From contig CM038215.1 in assembly GCA_021442155.1 (NCBI GenBank), positions 209,926,982 through 209,990,981 on the forward strand: a stretch of DNA of 64,000 nucleotides, read 5' to 3'. The position numbers and the translations under genes are program-made. Below the pieces are notes generated by a model. It saw only the letters and a program-made list of their open reading frames with translations, made no database searches and was not told the DNA's origin. Shown here piece after piece: positions 50,958 through 62,149 of this stretch. How positions within the stretch are numbered: the first letter of the stretch is position 1; each line of letters begins with the position of its first letter. The DNA comes from Cymbidium sinense (lineage: Eukaryota > Streptophyta > Magnoliopsida > Asparagales > Orchidaceae).

Positions 50958-51195
50958 ATATGGATAATAATAATAATAAGCCACTTTCCTTCCAAATGTG
51001 CAAGGTGATTGTTCCTGAGGTGGATACAGTGAAAGAGGTGCTAAAAATGTAATGGATAAGAATCTAAATATCCATCACTATCTTTATTTTAGCTAAGTCA
51101 ACAACATCTTGTTTGGTAAGTAACTTGTCATGTTTCATACTCTTCACATCATCCTTTAACTCCATTCATTTTATTTTCTTATTTGCATGAGATAA
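50958..51195. repeat. partial third unit of the tandem duplication
   Basis: It matches 50689-50932 and about 48090-48325 (GCCACTTTCCTTCC, GTGAAAGAGGTGCTAAAAA, CATCTTGTTTGGTAAGTAA). A short TAA/TAATAA run separates it from unit 2. Confidence 0.85.
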
Positions 51196-51395
51196 CTTAT
51201 TATCTTTCATACTCTTACATCATACTCTTCAATTGATTATTCTATGATTTAGTTCCTTAACTAGGGTGAGCATGAGGAGGGTTAGTATGAGTCAGCTCCC
51301 ATTATGACCATTAATAAGGCTGGGCTAAGTACAACTCCTTGGAAATCTTAGAAGTGGGTAGTTAGTTTAACTCTTTGAGTTTGCTAAGAAATGAT

Positions 51396-52020
51396 GAGTG
51401 AGCCTAAAGAAGAAGAAGAAAAAGAGGAGTATGCAGTAGATAATTATACTCCAGACTTTTCCAAGCTAACCAATCAAGCCTTCAAGCTCATACAAGAGAT
51501 TTTCCTTGAATAGCTTACTTGAGGGGCCTTCTAATGGTAGGCTACCCTTTTTTGTATTATGACTTCCTAAGAGATGGCATGATAGTCTACCTTGAAGATC
51601 AATAAGAAGTTTTTCTTCTAGAGGGAGGACTTGTTTATGGGGAGGGTTGAACTAGCAATTTTGAACAATGAGCCCCAATCCTCCGAAACTCTGCCAATAT
51701 TCAAGTGGAGTTGACACTAGAAAATACGGAGATGGACATGGTAGTCTTAGAGCTAACTTCCTTTGTTAAGATGTAGAAGTATTATGTGGAGGAGCTCCTT
51801 CATAAGATGGTGAAATTTCAAATAATGGAAGCTTAGTTAATAGACTTCATTAATTCTTACAAGTATCAAGACCTAATGCAGTAGAATTTTGAAGGAGGTG
51901 CTGACTTCATCATTGTAAAGTTGATAAAACATGGACTATCACATGTTGAGTTTCTAGATTTCTCAAATGTACTCACTCTTTTGGATTCCATTGAGAATGG
52001 CAACAGGGGTAGCTCAAGCT
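51396..52020 (+). pseudogene. decayed retroelement-like ORF, plus strand
   Basis: Frames with MSEPKEEEEKEEY near 51396-51440 and GADFIIVKLIKHGLSHVEF near 51900-51950 are interrupted by many stops. The style, acidic then helical, recalls an ORF found in plant retroelements, but this is weak. It may belong to the same older element as 46361-47335. Confidence 0.3.
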
Positions 52021-52429
52021 AACATTTTTCTTTTTATTACTTCTCTTTTTATTTTTTTGGCAAGTCACGAGAAAAGAAAGAAAAATGTGCTTCCCACTCA
52101 CACTTTTTATAAAAATTTTCCTTGAAAATTTCAACAAATTTTTTTCTTTCCTTGTGTTTGTTTGTAATTAGTATATGTTTTCACACGAGTGATTGTAAGG
52201 GTCTTTTTTGTGGAGACTTGTTGGATTACCTTGGGATGGATTTTATTCAAATAGTTTACAATGTACTCACTATTGTATTATGATTTTAGAAAGATTATGA
52301 ATGTTGACTTTTAGCACACACGATTATCATGTGTCTGGAGTCATCCTCATGTAGTCATTAATTATGATGAATCTGATGATTTTGTTATCACCAACCATGG
52401 GAGTAGATTTTTGTTTTGTTAATTAAGGT
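52021..52429. other. T-rich spacer, nothing recognised
   Basis: It contains runs of T and a TTTTATAAAAATTTTCC stretch; no frame or motif was supported. Confidence 0.4.
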
Positions 52430-53290
52430 GAGTCAGTTTCCTATGTAATAGTAATTGACTTTTTAGGTGTAAGTCTTACATGAGTTGCTAATTGCATGGT
52501 ATGTCTGCCTTTTTCACCAACAATGGTGAGTTTATCTTTTAGTCAATAGTCATCAATTAGGGTGCCATTTTTCTTTGGTTTGCCAATAATGGAGGGTAGG
52601 TATTTTAGTTAATAGTTGTTGACCTCTTGGGGTGTTAGGCTTATACTTCAATCTCAAACCTCATGGGGTGTTGATCTCTTTTGATTTACCAACTATGGTG
52701 AGTTGGTCTTTCATTTAATGGTTACCGACCTCTTAGGGTGTCGATCTTACACTTGAATTGCCAACCTCTCAAGTTGTTAGTCTTTTTAATTTGCTAACTA
52801 TGGCGAGTATGTATTTTGGATAATAGTTGTCAATCGCTCAAGATATTGGTCTTTTTTTATTGCCAACAATGATTAGTTAGTTTTTTTGGTTAATAGTTAT
52901 GGACCTCTCAGTTTGTCAGTTTTACACTCGAGTCACTAACCTGAAAGGGTGTTGGTCCTTTTTGATTTGCCAACTATGAAAAGTTAGTCTTTTAGTTAAT
53001 GGTTGCAAACCCTTTAAGGTGTTGGTCTTACACTTGAATCAACAACCACATGAGGCATTGGTCTTTTTTAATTTGCAAACTATGGCAAGCTTGTCTTTTA
53101 GCTAATGGTAGTCAACCTTACGAGGTGTCGATCTACACTTAAATCATCAATCTTATAGAGTGCTAGTATTTTTTTGATTTACCAATTATGGTGAATTTTT
53201 CTTTTTGGTAATAATTTCCAACTTCTTGAGAGAGTATTTTTCTATTATCAATTATGATGTGTTGGTCTTTTCATAAAATTTTGGTGAGTG
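52430..53290. repeat. tandem array of about 105-bp units, 3' side of the second element
   Basis: Units share GCCAACTATGG, GAGTTGGTCTTTTAGTTAATGG, a CGACCTC-like word and GGTGTTGGTCTTACACTTGAATC-like sequence (split here into parts). Starts are near 52510, 52580, 52688, 52793, 52862, 52970, 53072 and 53182. It lies downstream of the minus-strand integrase at 54000, the position of a 3' UTR array. Confidence 0.85.
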
Positions 53291-53575
53291 TTAATCAATT
53301 TTAATTCATAGGTTTCCTACTCAACTCTAGTACTTGGGCCAGGCATTGTGAACTAAATACTTTAGATTTCATGCCTAGGTTAGTTGTTGTTCATCAAATG
53401 GCACCTTATTTCATGGTTAAGAAATGACACAATTATTTTCATTAGTCATCACACAGCTCTTAAAGTATATTGCCAAGTCTCTTTTCTTTCTCTTTTCTTT
53501 TCTTACTTTTTTTTTTATTTTGGGTAAAGAACTCATCTAAGCAAAAATTAGTATAAATATTATTGAATGTAACTT

Positions 53576-53577
<2 letters not shown>

Positions 53578-53611
<34 letters not shown>

Positions 53612-53654
53612 TAAAATAACAATAATAATAATAAAAATAATTATAATAATAATA
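53578..53654. repeat. (TAA)n microsatellite, imperfect
   Basis: A run of about eleven TAA units is followed by two shorter runs broken by AAAATAAC and AAAAATAATT. Confidence 0.95.
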
Positions 53655-53939
53655 TACAGATATTACCTAAGATATAAAATTTCTTAAAATCTTTAACATT
53701 CTTTAAAACTTGAAGGTATGTAATTTTTTATGTATAAAATATAATGATGTAAGATATTGTGCCGGCATTTTTTTTCTTGACAATGTTGCCTCCTTTAAAA
53801 TGTTTTTTTTTTTTGCATGGTGATTAATATATTGTCATTCACCTATTTGTTTCTTATTCCCTCAATGATTCTTTGATTCTTAATTCTTTGTGTGTGTCAA
53901 GTGCATCTTCCATGACTTCAGAGTTCATCATCTTTATTG

Positions 53940-54850
53940 TCCAAGATTATCTCCTAGTTTCTCTGTTGCTAAGACCCTTTGACTATAAAGTTCATACTAA
54001 ACCTGTAATGCAACTTCTATTCCATGTGATTGTGTGAATGGAGAATGTCTTATTGTGTTTATGGGAATGGTTCTGATGGCCCAGAGCACAACATGTATGG
54101 CATCAACTCATTTTTCCTTGGCACCTTCTATCTTCTTCTTTAGTAAGTTTAAGATCTTCTTGTTAGCTGCTTCTACCTAGTCGTTACTTTGTAGGTGATA
54201 TTTTGAAGTGAACTTTAATAGTACTTATTGAGACTTGCAAGTACTCTTTGAGATTTGTAAAACTCTATTAACCCTCTATTAGTGAATTGCAGTTAGTTGT
54301 CTATGATGATTGACATGGGCAGTCTGTATCTATAAATGATGTTAGTATGAATAAAATTATTAACTATTTAAGCAATTTTTTAGCGACAAGTTTCATTTTG
54401 ATCCAATTGCTAAAGTAGTTAATTGTAAGTAAAATGAAATTTCTCTATTAAGTGATTATTAATAATGGACTAATCAAATATGTTCCCTAATTAGTTAAGG
54501 GCTAAGGGCTTGAAATAGTTTTTAGAAGTTGTAGTTGCTACTGTTACAGTAGGGCAAATTTTTGGCGCTGCATGTCTTTATATCCTTTCTAAGTGTGGGC
54601 TAGAAGTATATATGTTTTAAGATTTTATGGGTGAATTCTCTACCTCAGGAATGACTACCACATTTGGTCGAGTGTATCTCCTTAAGAATGTTTTTTTGTT
54701 CTATCTCTCATAGAATTCTCTACCTCCAGAATGACTACCACATTTTCCTGAGTGTATGTCCTTAAGAATATTTTTTTATTCTATCTCTTACACACCTCTA
54801 AGTTTAAGAAAAATCACTAATCTTTGAAACAACTCTTTGTTGATCAACAA
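53940..54850 (-). pseudogene. integrase remnant of the second Ty3/gypsy element
   Basis: On the minus strand, LKDIHSGKCGSHSGGREF (zinc-binding motif) appears near 54740-54790. Then MSIIIDN with the second catalytic Asp lies at 54297-54318, followed by a stop; VEAANKKILNLLKKK and EKWVDAI follow near 54100-54170, and SPFTQSHGIEVA near 54050. Order and spacing fit a Ty3/gypsy integrase. Stops and frame changes abolish function. The zinc-binding segment is duplicated in tandem (see the 80-bp repeat). Confidence 0.8.
54633..54792. repeat. 80-bp tandem duplication within the integrase remnant
   Basis: GAATTCTCTACCTC...GAATGACTACCACATTT occurs at 54633 and again at 54713. It doubles the zinc-binding motif of the pseudogene. 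Confidence 0.9.
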
Positions 54851-55149
54851 GTATTGAAAAGCTCTTATCCTAAAACTCCTTGAATCTTTAGTTGCTCCTT
54901 TGACTTCCTTAATTTGTAAGTACCATTTGATAAGATCAATCTAGGTGGTGACTGCTCATACTCTACTTTCATGAGTTCCTCTTCTTCCATACTTGGAACC
55001 AATTTTTCTTACTATAGACAATATATTAGTGAGTTGGTTTTGTCTCTCTTAGTGTTTGTTCAATTGAAATACTTTTAACTATTCAAACTTTGCTTTCACA
55101 ATCAGTAAGTATTTTTATAATGATTCATCTCTTACCTTATAGTCCCTGT

Positions 55150-55700
55150 TAACTTTCCTTGGCACTAGTTATGAATTAGTTTAAGCCATAATATATGAAG
55201 CTTTGAGTATTCAAACAAATCTCAATATGTCAAGTAAAGTTTCACATTTAGATTGATTGTTCATTGATTTAAATTAAACTTGACGTATTGCATTATGGTG
55301 ATCTCGACCAGGCTTCTTAGCACTATGCCAACATTCATGTCTTGCTCATCCCATGATGCATCCATTATCATTGCCTTAAAAATTCATGATTAATTGAAAC
55401 TTTATATGAACTACCAAAGTAGATGAGGAAATTCATAATTGTATGGGCCTTGATCACTATTCGAGGCAAGTATGATATATCAAAGTCACTCAAATCTACC
55501 GACAATTTCAATAATCTCTTAAAGTGATATAGTTTGGTTAGTACAAACTTGAGCATATAATTTGTGATGTCTTGGATTGAATACACTTAGAAAAATGGTC
55601 AACATTATCGAGTTGAGGTAATCAGTGCGTGTGTGAGTTTTTCCATAATGGGGTACTTCTTTCCATTTTCTTCCTTGATAAAAACTTAATAGATTGAGTC
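55150..55700 (-). pseudogene. RNase H remnant of the second element
   Basis: The 72-residue minus-strand frame at 55368-55586 holds VDLSDFDISYLPRIVIKAH, the segment that precedes RNase H in plant Ty3/gypsy pol. Downstream fragments fit the end of the domain (NRDYKVRDES, NQLTNILS). Several stops are present. Confidence 0.75.
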
Positions 55701-55849
55701 TTCTCCAGCTCTTAAGTATAATAATAGGGTTTCACCTTATTTCATATTTTATAGTTTAGGTGGTGGTGCGAGTAGATTTTTTAGATTGAAAAAAAATCTT
55801 TTTTTGCATTCTAGGGTCCACTAAAATTTCTTTGCTCCTGTAAGAGCCA

Positions 55850-56520
55850 TGAAAATGAACCTATTTAACCTAGTGACTCATCCTATGAGCTATTGAACTT
55901 CTGTCATTATTTTGGTAAAGACATCTTAATTATTGCCTTTATTTTATCAGGGTTCACTTTTATAACCTTGAGAGTGTTGAAAAACCCCAAGAACACCAAA
56001 AGTGCACTTTAAGGAGATAGGTGCATGTTGTACTTCTTCAGAGTGGTGAAGGTTTCTTTGAGATCTTGAATATATTATTGAAGCAACTCACTTTTTACTA
56101 TCAAGTCGTTATCATAGACCCCCACGTTTCTTCAATTTTCTCTTTGAACACATGATTCATCATCTCTGATAAGTCATTTTTACATTCTTGAGCTTAAAAG
56201 GTATTACTTTGTAGTAATAGAGTCCTTCACCAATAATCAACTATAGTTTTTCTATATTAGTAGGGTGCATTTGTATTTGATGGTATCTTGAAAATGCATT
56301 AAAAAACTCATTACTGAGTAGCTAGCTGCAAGTCCTATGCACTTCTATTTGAAGGAGAGGGTATCCATCCTTCAAACATTCCAAATTCAAATTACTAAAT
56401 TCGATGCATATTCTATACTTTCCACTTGACTTTTGAACCAATACGACATTTGACACGCACTCTAGGTACTAGACTTCTCTAATAAAGTTGGCTTTGAGTA
56501 GCTTAGCAACATCCTCTTTA
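55850..56520 (-). pseudogene. reverse transcriptase remnant of the second element
   Basis: The minus strand reads SNVVLVQKSSGKYRICIEF (about 56400-56465), and further on VYDNDLIVKS near 56110-56140 where the family has YVDD-type sequence, then NPDKIKAI near 55950. An inserted residue disturbs the catalytic loop. It differs clearly from the RT at 23040-23830, so this is a separate insertion. Confidence 0.85.
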
Positions 56521-56714
56521 ATGGGTTCGACGAGTAATGTTATGGCATTCTTCATTTTTTTAGCAATTATTGTGAATTGTTTCTTGTTTTCCCCCAGGTT
56601 ACATGGAGAGTGATAACCTCTTCCATCTCCCTTATTTTGCCTAAGAAGCTATATAGTGGTGCTCTAATAAAAGCAAATTTAGAACTTGCTAGTCCAATTT
56701 ATCAAAGACAAACT

Positions 56715-56960
56715 AAAATGTAATATTGACTAAGCTCCCAATGCTGATTAATACAGTTCTTCTAATTTGATAATTATCAAATGATGTTATGATGATAGCA
56801 TCATCATATGGAATACTAATGGCATGTTTTTCCTTCTCTAATAAACTTGTAGAAATTCTGAAGGTTAGTGGCATACACATCATGGTTGTCGAGTTAACAT
56901 CCCTAGATTGTAATCATTTGAGGCTTACATTTTTGGAGGACTCTTCCCGAACTCTAAAAA
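56715..56960 (-). pseudogene. aspartic protease remnant of the second element
   Basis: A minus-strand frame reads IPYDDAIIITSFDNYQIRR and then VLISIGSLVNITF with a stop near 56725. The family has an Asp-Asn-Gly-Ser-Ser core after the VL block; here the catalytic Asp is Ser, so the enzyme is dead by substitution as well as by stops. Confidence 0.75.
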
Positions 56961-56969
56961 TAGTAGGTA

Positions 56970-57830
56970 CAACTCCCACAATATGGATCAACATGTTAAA
57001 GTAGATTTGCTACCCATTTTGACTTCTTTACCCTATTTTCTCATGAATTCCATGAGCTTTTGTAAACTGATCACTAAGCTCCTTAAGGGATAATATTATT
57101 TTGTGTCATGTATATGGTCTTGATGATATGCATAATACCTGGAGTGATCGCAAACACAATCAGCTTTCATGGGTGATGGTCATTTGAAGTATTCCTTATT
57201 CTAGATGACTTCTACTAAGTCGACCATCAATACCTTTAAAGGAGTTTCCACAGTAAGTCGTGAGTATTCAATTTTTTGATAATGAGTAGCATGGTTTCTG
57301 ATATCTCGATTAAGTGTTGGTGCTTTGGGTCACTTCTTTTTATTTGATCTTTGTGCTCAAAACTTATCTTTGGTTTCTACAAAGGTGTCCTCTTTGCCGA
57401 GTCCTTTGTGCAAGTCATTGGTTTCGCCTGAATGACTTTGTTATACTCCCCAGTGTTTATGAGATTATTTGCTAACTCAAGTAGTTTTCTGAGTATCTTG
57501 GGCTACTAGATCACGAGGGCATACTAGAAGGGCCCCCTCTCTTAAGTCTTGAGCAAGTGTTGCTTTAGCCACCATGAGTTCCTAGTCTTTAATTTAATTT
57601 TTAGCTTTTCTCATTGAAAGTAAGTGATGAACTTTCTTAAGGAATTGCCATGTTCTTGTCTCATTTATAAGAGAGTCTGTGAAGTCTTTAGCAATTTTTA
57701 GGTACTAATGACCTACATTGTGAACACCTTTTGAAATCAGTGAATGAGATTATGACCCCAACTAAGTGGCATAATAACTATCTAAGGGCCAAATCTTTTA
57801 AGGTAATAAAAAAGGCAGCACTTCATGGCA
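56970..57830 (-). pseudogene. gag remnant of the second element
   Basis: A zinc-knuckle-like CDHSRYYAYHQDHIHDTK is read on the minus strand at about 57098-57151. The last Cys position is Thr or Lys, so the metal site is lost. The part to the right (57200-57830) has helical gag-like frames with stops. The 5' LTR expected beyond 57830 was not recognised. Confidence 0.6.
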
Positions 57831-60800
57831 TCATCTAAATCCAATAGTGATATCGTTGATTCAAAATATGCTATGTCATCCAAGCTAAGAGTATTACAAA
57901 ATTCTCTTCTCACTTGGAGAGCCTGGTGGGTCACTGATCTCGAAGATCCCTCATTTTTATTGGACCTTAGTTCTTTTTGGATGGTTTTTTTTTATGGCCT
58001 CTTATACTAGGCGGGTGATTTTATTTTGTGTATGTCTCAATTCCTATTGTCTGACAAAATATTGATTGTTCTGATCCATGCTTGTTGAATGAATTCATGC
58101 TGAGAGTCTTTCTTCGCTTGGTATCTAACTCCTAGTTCTTTGCTTCATTTTGAATGACTCAATGCTGAGGGTAAGAAATATCTGACTCTTATTATTTTAT
58201 AAAAATCTTTCTACAATGTGGAAGATAAAAACCACTCTCCTTTTTTAAAAATTCACCCTTTTATAATGTAAAGGTGGTTATTTACATATAGCAAATGCAT
58301 ATAAGGAAGATTGACTATAGATAGGGTCTTACCCCAACACAAAGTGAAACTCATCAGCAAATGATGAACTCTATGAGTAAAACGAGTGAACTACCCACTG
58401 CTTGGCTTGATGTGTGAGTCAAGGATAAGTTTTCCAACTTGAATCATATAGATCATCTAGTTTCTCTTAGTCACTCACCAACCATGGGCAAGTATGTATA
58501 TATAGTTGGTTTCCATGCTTAATTCTTTAATATTTCTTTCTTGAAACACCCTATGCATGAAGGGTTTTCATTGCTAGGTGACTCAATTTTATAGATTTAG
58601 TTTATTCTGATGTTGGCTTGTTATGCAGGCTAGCTTGACATTCCTATATGTTTAGACATATAACTAAGATGATCACGTAGAGGGAGGGACTAGCCAATAG
58701 AAGTAAAAGAGGATAAGGATGGATAGGCCAGTTGTAGCAACAACTTGCATTATGAATTGACTAAGAGGGATGGAGCATTTGTGTTAAGGAGAAAGAAGAG
58801 GAAATAGCTATCGAAGGTCTAAGATGAAGAGGAGTTTAGGGTTTTGAAGAATGAAGTTAGTTTAGGGAGTGAATGAAAGATTCATTTTTTAATGAGTGAA
58901 GCCATGATGGCCGCTAGGTGGTTTCCTTTTGAGCTGGGTAGGAGAGTGAAGAGTGTATTAAGATTATAGGTAATATAAATATATAATTAATTATATAATA
59001 TATTTTATAAATTATAATATATTTTTATTAAATATATAATTAAATAAATTACAATTTTTATTTAATTATATATTTTAGATAATATATGAATTATCACTAG
59101 GCCTAATATTTAGCATTTAACAAGTTACTTATTGAATACCAAATGAGTTTGTTCATGAATGCAAATGAATGAGTTAACCATATTTATGTTTGGTTCATTT
59201 AACTTCAAATTTTTAAAAATTGTTCAAGCTTGCTTATTTATTAATTTGAACAAACATAAATGCCCATTAATCGAGGTGAGTTTGAGTCATTCAACGAGTG
59301 CATTGGTTCATTTAAAATCTTAGGTATAGTAGGAAGCTCTAAGGTATTGATAAATCACTTATAGAGATAGCTTGGGAAAGCGATGCTAATTCGAGAGATT
59401 TGCATCATTTAAATGAGTAAACCTTTTAGTTCAAATTGGTTTAACTCCAGTTGGGTGAGTGTATTAGCTCATGCCTACGCTCCCTTAGTTGTGGACAATA
59501 AATCTTCTCCATATTTTTAGAAGTTATTTTAGCGCTCATTTTATATTGGAGATAGCCATGATCTTAAATGACCACCTGGCTGAGAATATCTTTTGTAAAA
59601 TGATGTAAAACACATGTTAAATCTTTCTCCCAGTTAGTTGTAGCCTTCAAGGTATTGGTTGGTATTTGGGGAGAAACAAATATAGCTCATGTAAGATAAA
59701 AATGGTTTAATCATATTTATTTTTATTTAACTCTTTGAACTTCCATTCACTTTAGTTTAATTCATATTAACTATACTAATCACCTAAGCTAAAGGATATA
59801 AATAGCTAGTTTTGTTATGGATAAACATTACAAAAGAATTTTGAAAAAAGAGAGTTAATTGAGTAAATTTTCTTAATTGCATCCTTTTGACTAAAATGAT
59901 ATATATTGACCCATTTGGTCAATTTGACCTATTTAAGGTGGCGAGATGAACTTGAATTAAACTATAATTTAATTAACACTCGTGATTATATTTAGTTTTA
60001 AGAGTTTAATTTGATTCAAATATTTAATAGGCTTAGTTACATAATAAATATGAGTATTTTTATTTGGGCTTAAATGTGACCATGTTGAAACTTCTAGTCA
60101 AATTGACTACCTTAGAGGGGTAAAATAATCATGAGGTTAACTAAGTATTTGTCATTAACAACTATGTATATAGCTTTAATGGGTATAAACATATTATTTA
60201 GCTAATTAAGCTTGGGTCATATGGCAATTTTCTATAATTTCTAATTCAATGATCATGACCAATTTGATCAATGTAGCTTATTTAGGACAATCGAGATCAA
60301 CTAGGTTAACTTACATTCAATTGATCTAAGTAATGGATATATCATTTATATTAAAATATGAAGATATTTTTTGGATAATTTAGAATATTTAATGCAAGGT
60401 TCATGTAATTTGACTTAAACATTGTCCTAAGGTTAAACTAAATTTAGTTATGATTCACTTTTTTGGTCGTGGGGTTAACCATGCTTTAGCAAAAGGATCT
60501 AACAATTAACTTTATATATGATATATCTAAGATCATCCTAGAATTGAATATCGAGGGTAATTGACCAATTTGGCTAAGTGGAGTAGTTATTTGATTAAGG
60601 ACCTAAATAATGCAAAAATAGAAGTATATTTGACTTAACCAAAAGTTAAATTTTATATATTAATTTTAAAGATGATCAAGCCAATCCTCAAAGTCTCATG
60701 ATCAATTATTTAAATAATTGAGTCAATGAGAAAGATTAGTTATTTAAATTTAACTATTACATCATTGAGGTCTATTCAAGAGTTGGCTAAAGTTAAACTT

Positions 60801-61410
60801 ATGATGCAAAAAGTGTTTAAAAATGAACCTCCTATAATGTTTCCTCCTAATGCTTCAATAAGCCCAATTTAATTGGTTTTGGTTAAGTTAGGCACTAATA
60901 TCAAAGACATGAGGTTACGTCATATTGATATTTTTTATTTTAACAAATGAATTAAAATATTTATTGTATATCAATTAGATATGTTGTAAATGTTAGCAAT
61001 ATAGTTTTTTAATCATGAAAGATTGAGATTGATCGCTTGATTCGACAAACATGTTTATATATACCAACCCACTAGTTATGGAATGTCAGCAAGTAGTGAT
61101 ACCTAGACTTTTCCAGTGGATCCTTATATGGGAATCTACCAATGACTAGTAAACAACATAGTCAAAGTGTCTTTATTGTCATTTGCCTAGTGACTAGTGT
61201 TCCAATTTCTAACTTATAGAGGCTTAAGATTCATCCAACATGTAGGATGATCACTATAAGATTGGCCCTAATCATCAAACACTCTAATAGTATCTTTGGG
61301 TGAGTTGGACTAAAAACCTTTTGATTACCATTCTGAATTAGAAGATTATATGTTCCACTTTGGTTTGGCTGTCGATAGTAAATAAAATAGAAAGTAATAG
61401 CTTTAGCATA
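57831..61410. other. AT-rich intergenic DNA, no supported gene
   Basis: No protein motif was found. Around 58980-59095 nearly pure A/T sequence is present. The 5' LTR of the second element may begin here, but I find no matching partner on its other side. TTGACC/GGTCAA words near 59900 recall the LTR motif but are few. Confidence 0.5.
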
Positions 61411-61738
61411 GGAAGTTATCCTGAAGAATGGGAAGGCTAGCCTAAACCTTCTAACTCGACCTTTCAAAATTAAATAGAAATTAAATTACTAACGTGTTAT
61501 CAGAACCAGAATAAATGCATTTTTTATGATATTCATTTTCATCATATTTATATATGTTTGTAGTTTCTAAACTTAATTGATTTAGTTGATGTTTACAAGC
61601 TTGGCATCAAGGCCTTTGCAGGCTATCTTTGGAATGAAAGTTAAAAACTATGAATATTGTTTTCATGTAGAAACCATAATGTTTCTTATATATCTTGCTT
61701 CTTCAAGTTGATAAGAATTTCCAAATCCTCAGTCAAGT
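61411..61738 (+). repeat. 330-bp tandem duplication upstream of the DUF247 gene, unit 1
   Basis: It begins AGGAAGTTATCCTGAAG and matches 61741-62075 with scattered changes. It holds TTTATATATG at 61548-61556, the counterpart of the TATA-like box in unit 2. Confidence 0.9.
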
Positions 61739-61740
61739 AT

Positions 61741-62075
61741 AGGAAGTTATCCTGAAGAATGGGAAAGGCCAGCCTAAACCTTCTAATCTAGCCTTTCAAA
61801 ACTAAATAGAAATTACATTACTAATTTAATATATCAGAGCCAAAATGAAAGCATTTTTATGACATTCATCCTCGTGGTTTTTATATATATGCTTGTAGTT
61901 TCTAAACTTAATTGATCTACTTGTTGTTTACAACCTTGGCATCAAGACCTTTGCTAACTATCATGGAAAAGCATAAAGGTTTCAAACTATGAACTTTATT
62001 CTTCTCAAGCAGAAGCCATACTGTTTATTATTCGTCTTGCTTCTTCGAGTTGATAAGATTTTTCCAGATTCACAC
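61741..62075 (+). repeat. 330-bp tandem duplication, unit 2
   Basis: AGGAAGTTATCCTGAAG at 61741 is offset by exactly 330 bases from unit 1. It ends TTCGAGTTGATAAGATTTTTC, 75 bases before the start codon, so the presumed promoter and 5' leader lie in this unit. Confidence 0.9.
61882..61890 (+). promoter_or_regulatory. candidate TATA box of the DUF247 gene
   Basis: TATATATAT-type sequence about 265 bases before the start codon. In AT-rich DNA such words are common, so this is only a candidate; the equivalent in unit 1 (61548-61556) could also act. Confidence 0.3.
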
Positions 62076-62149
62076 GCTTCCCTAAATTCCAACCTCTCTG
62101 ATAAAACCAGCATTCTATCCTTGTTTCTACTGGTGGCCTTCTCACTACT

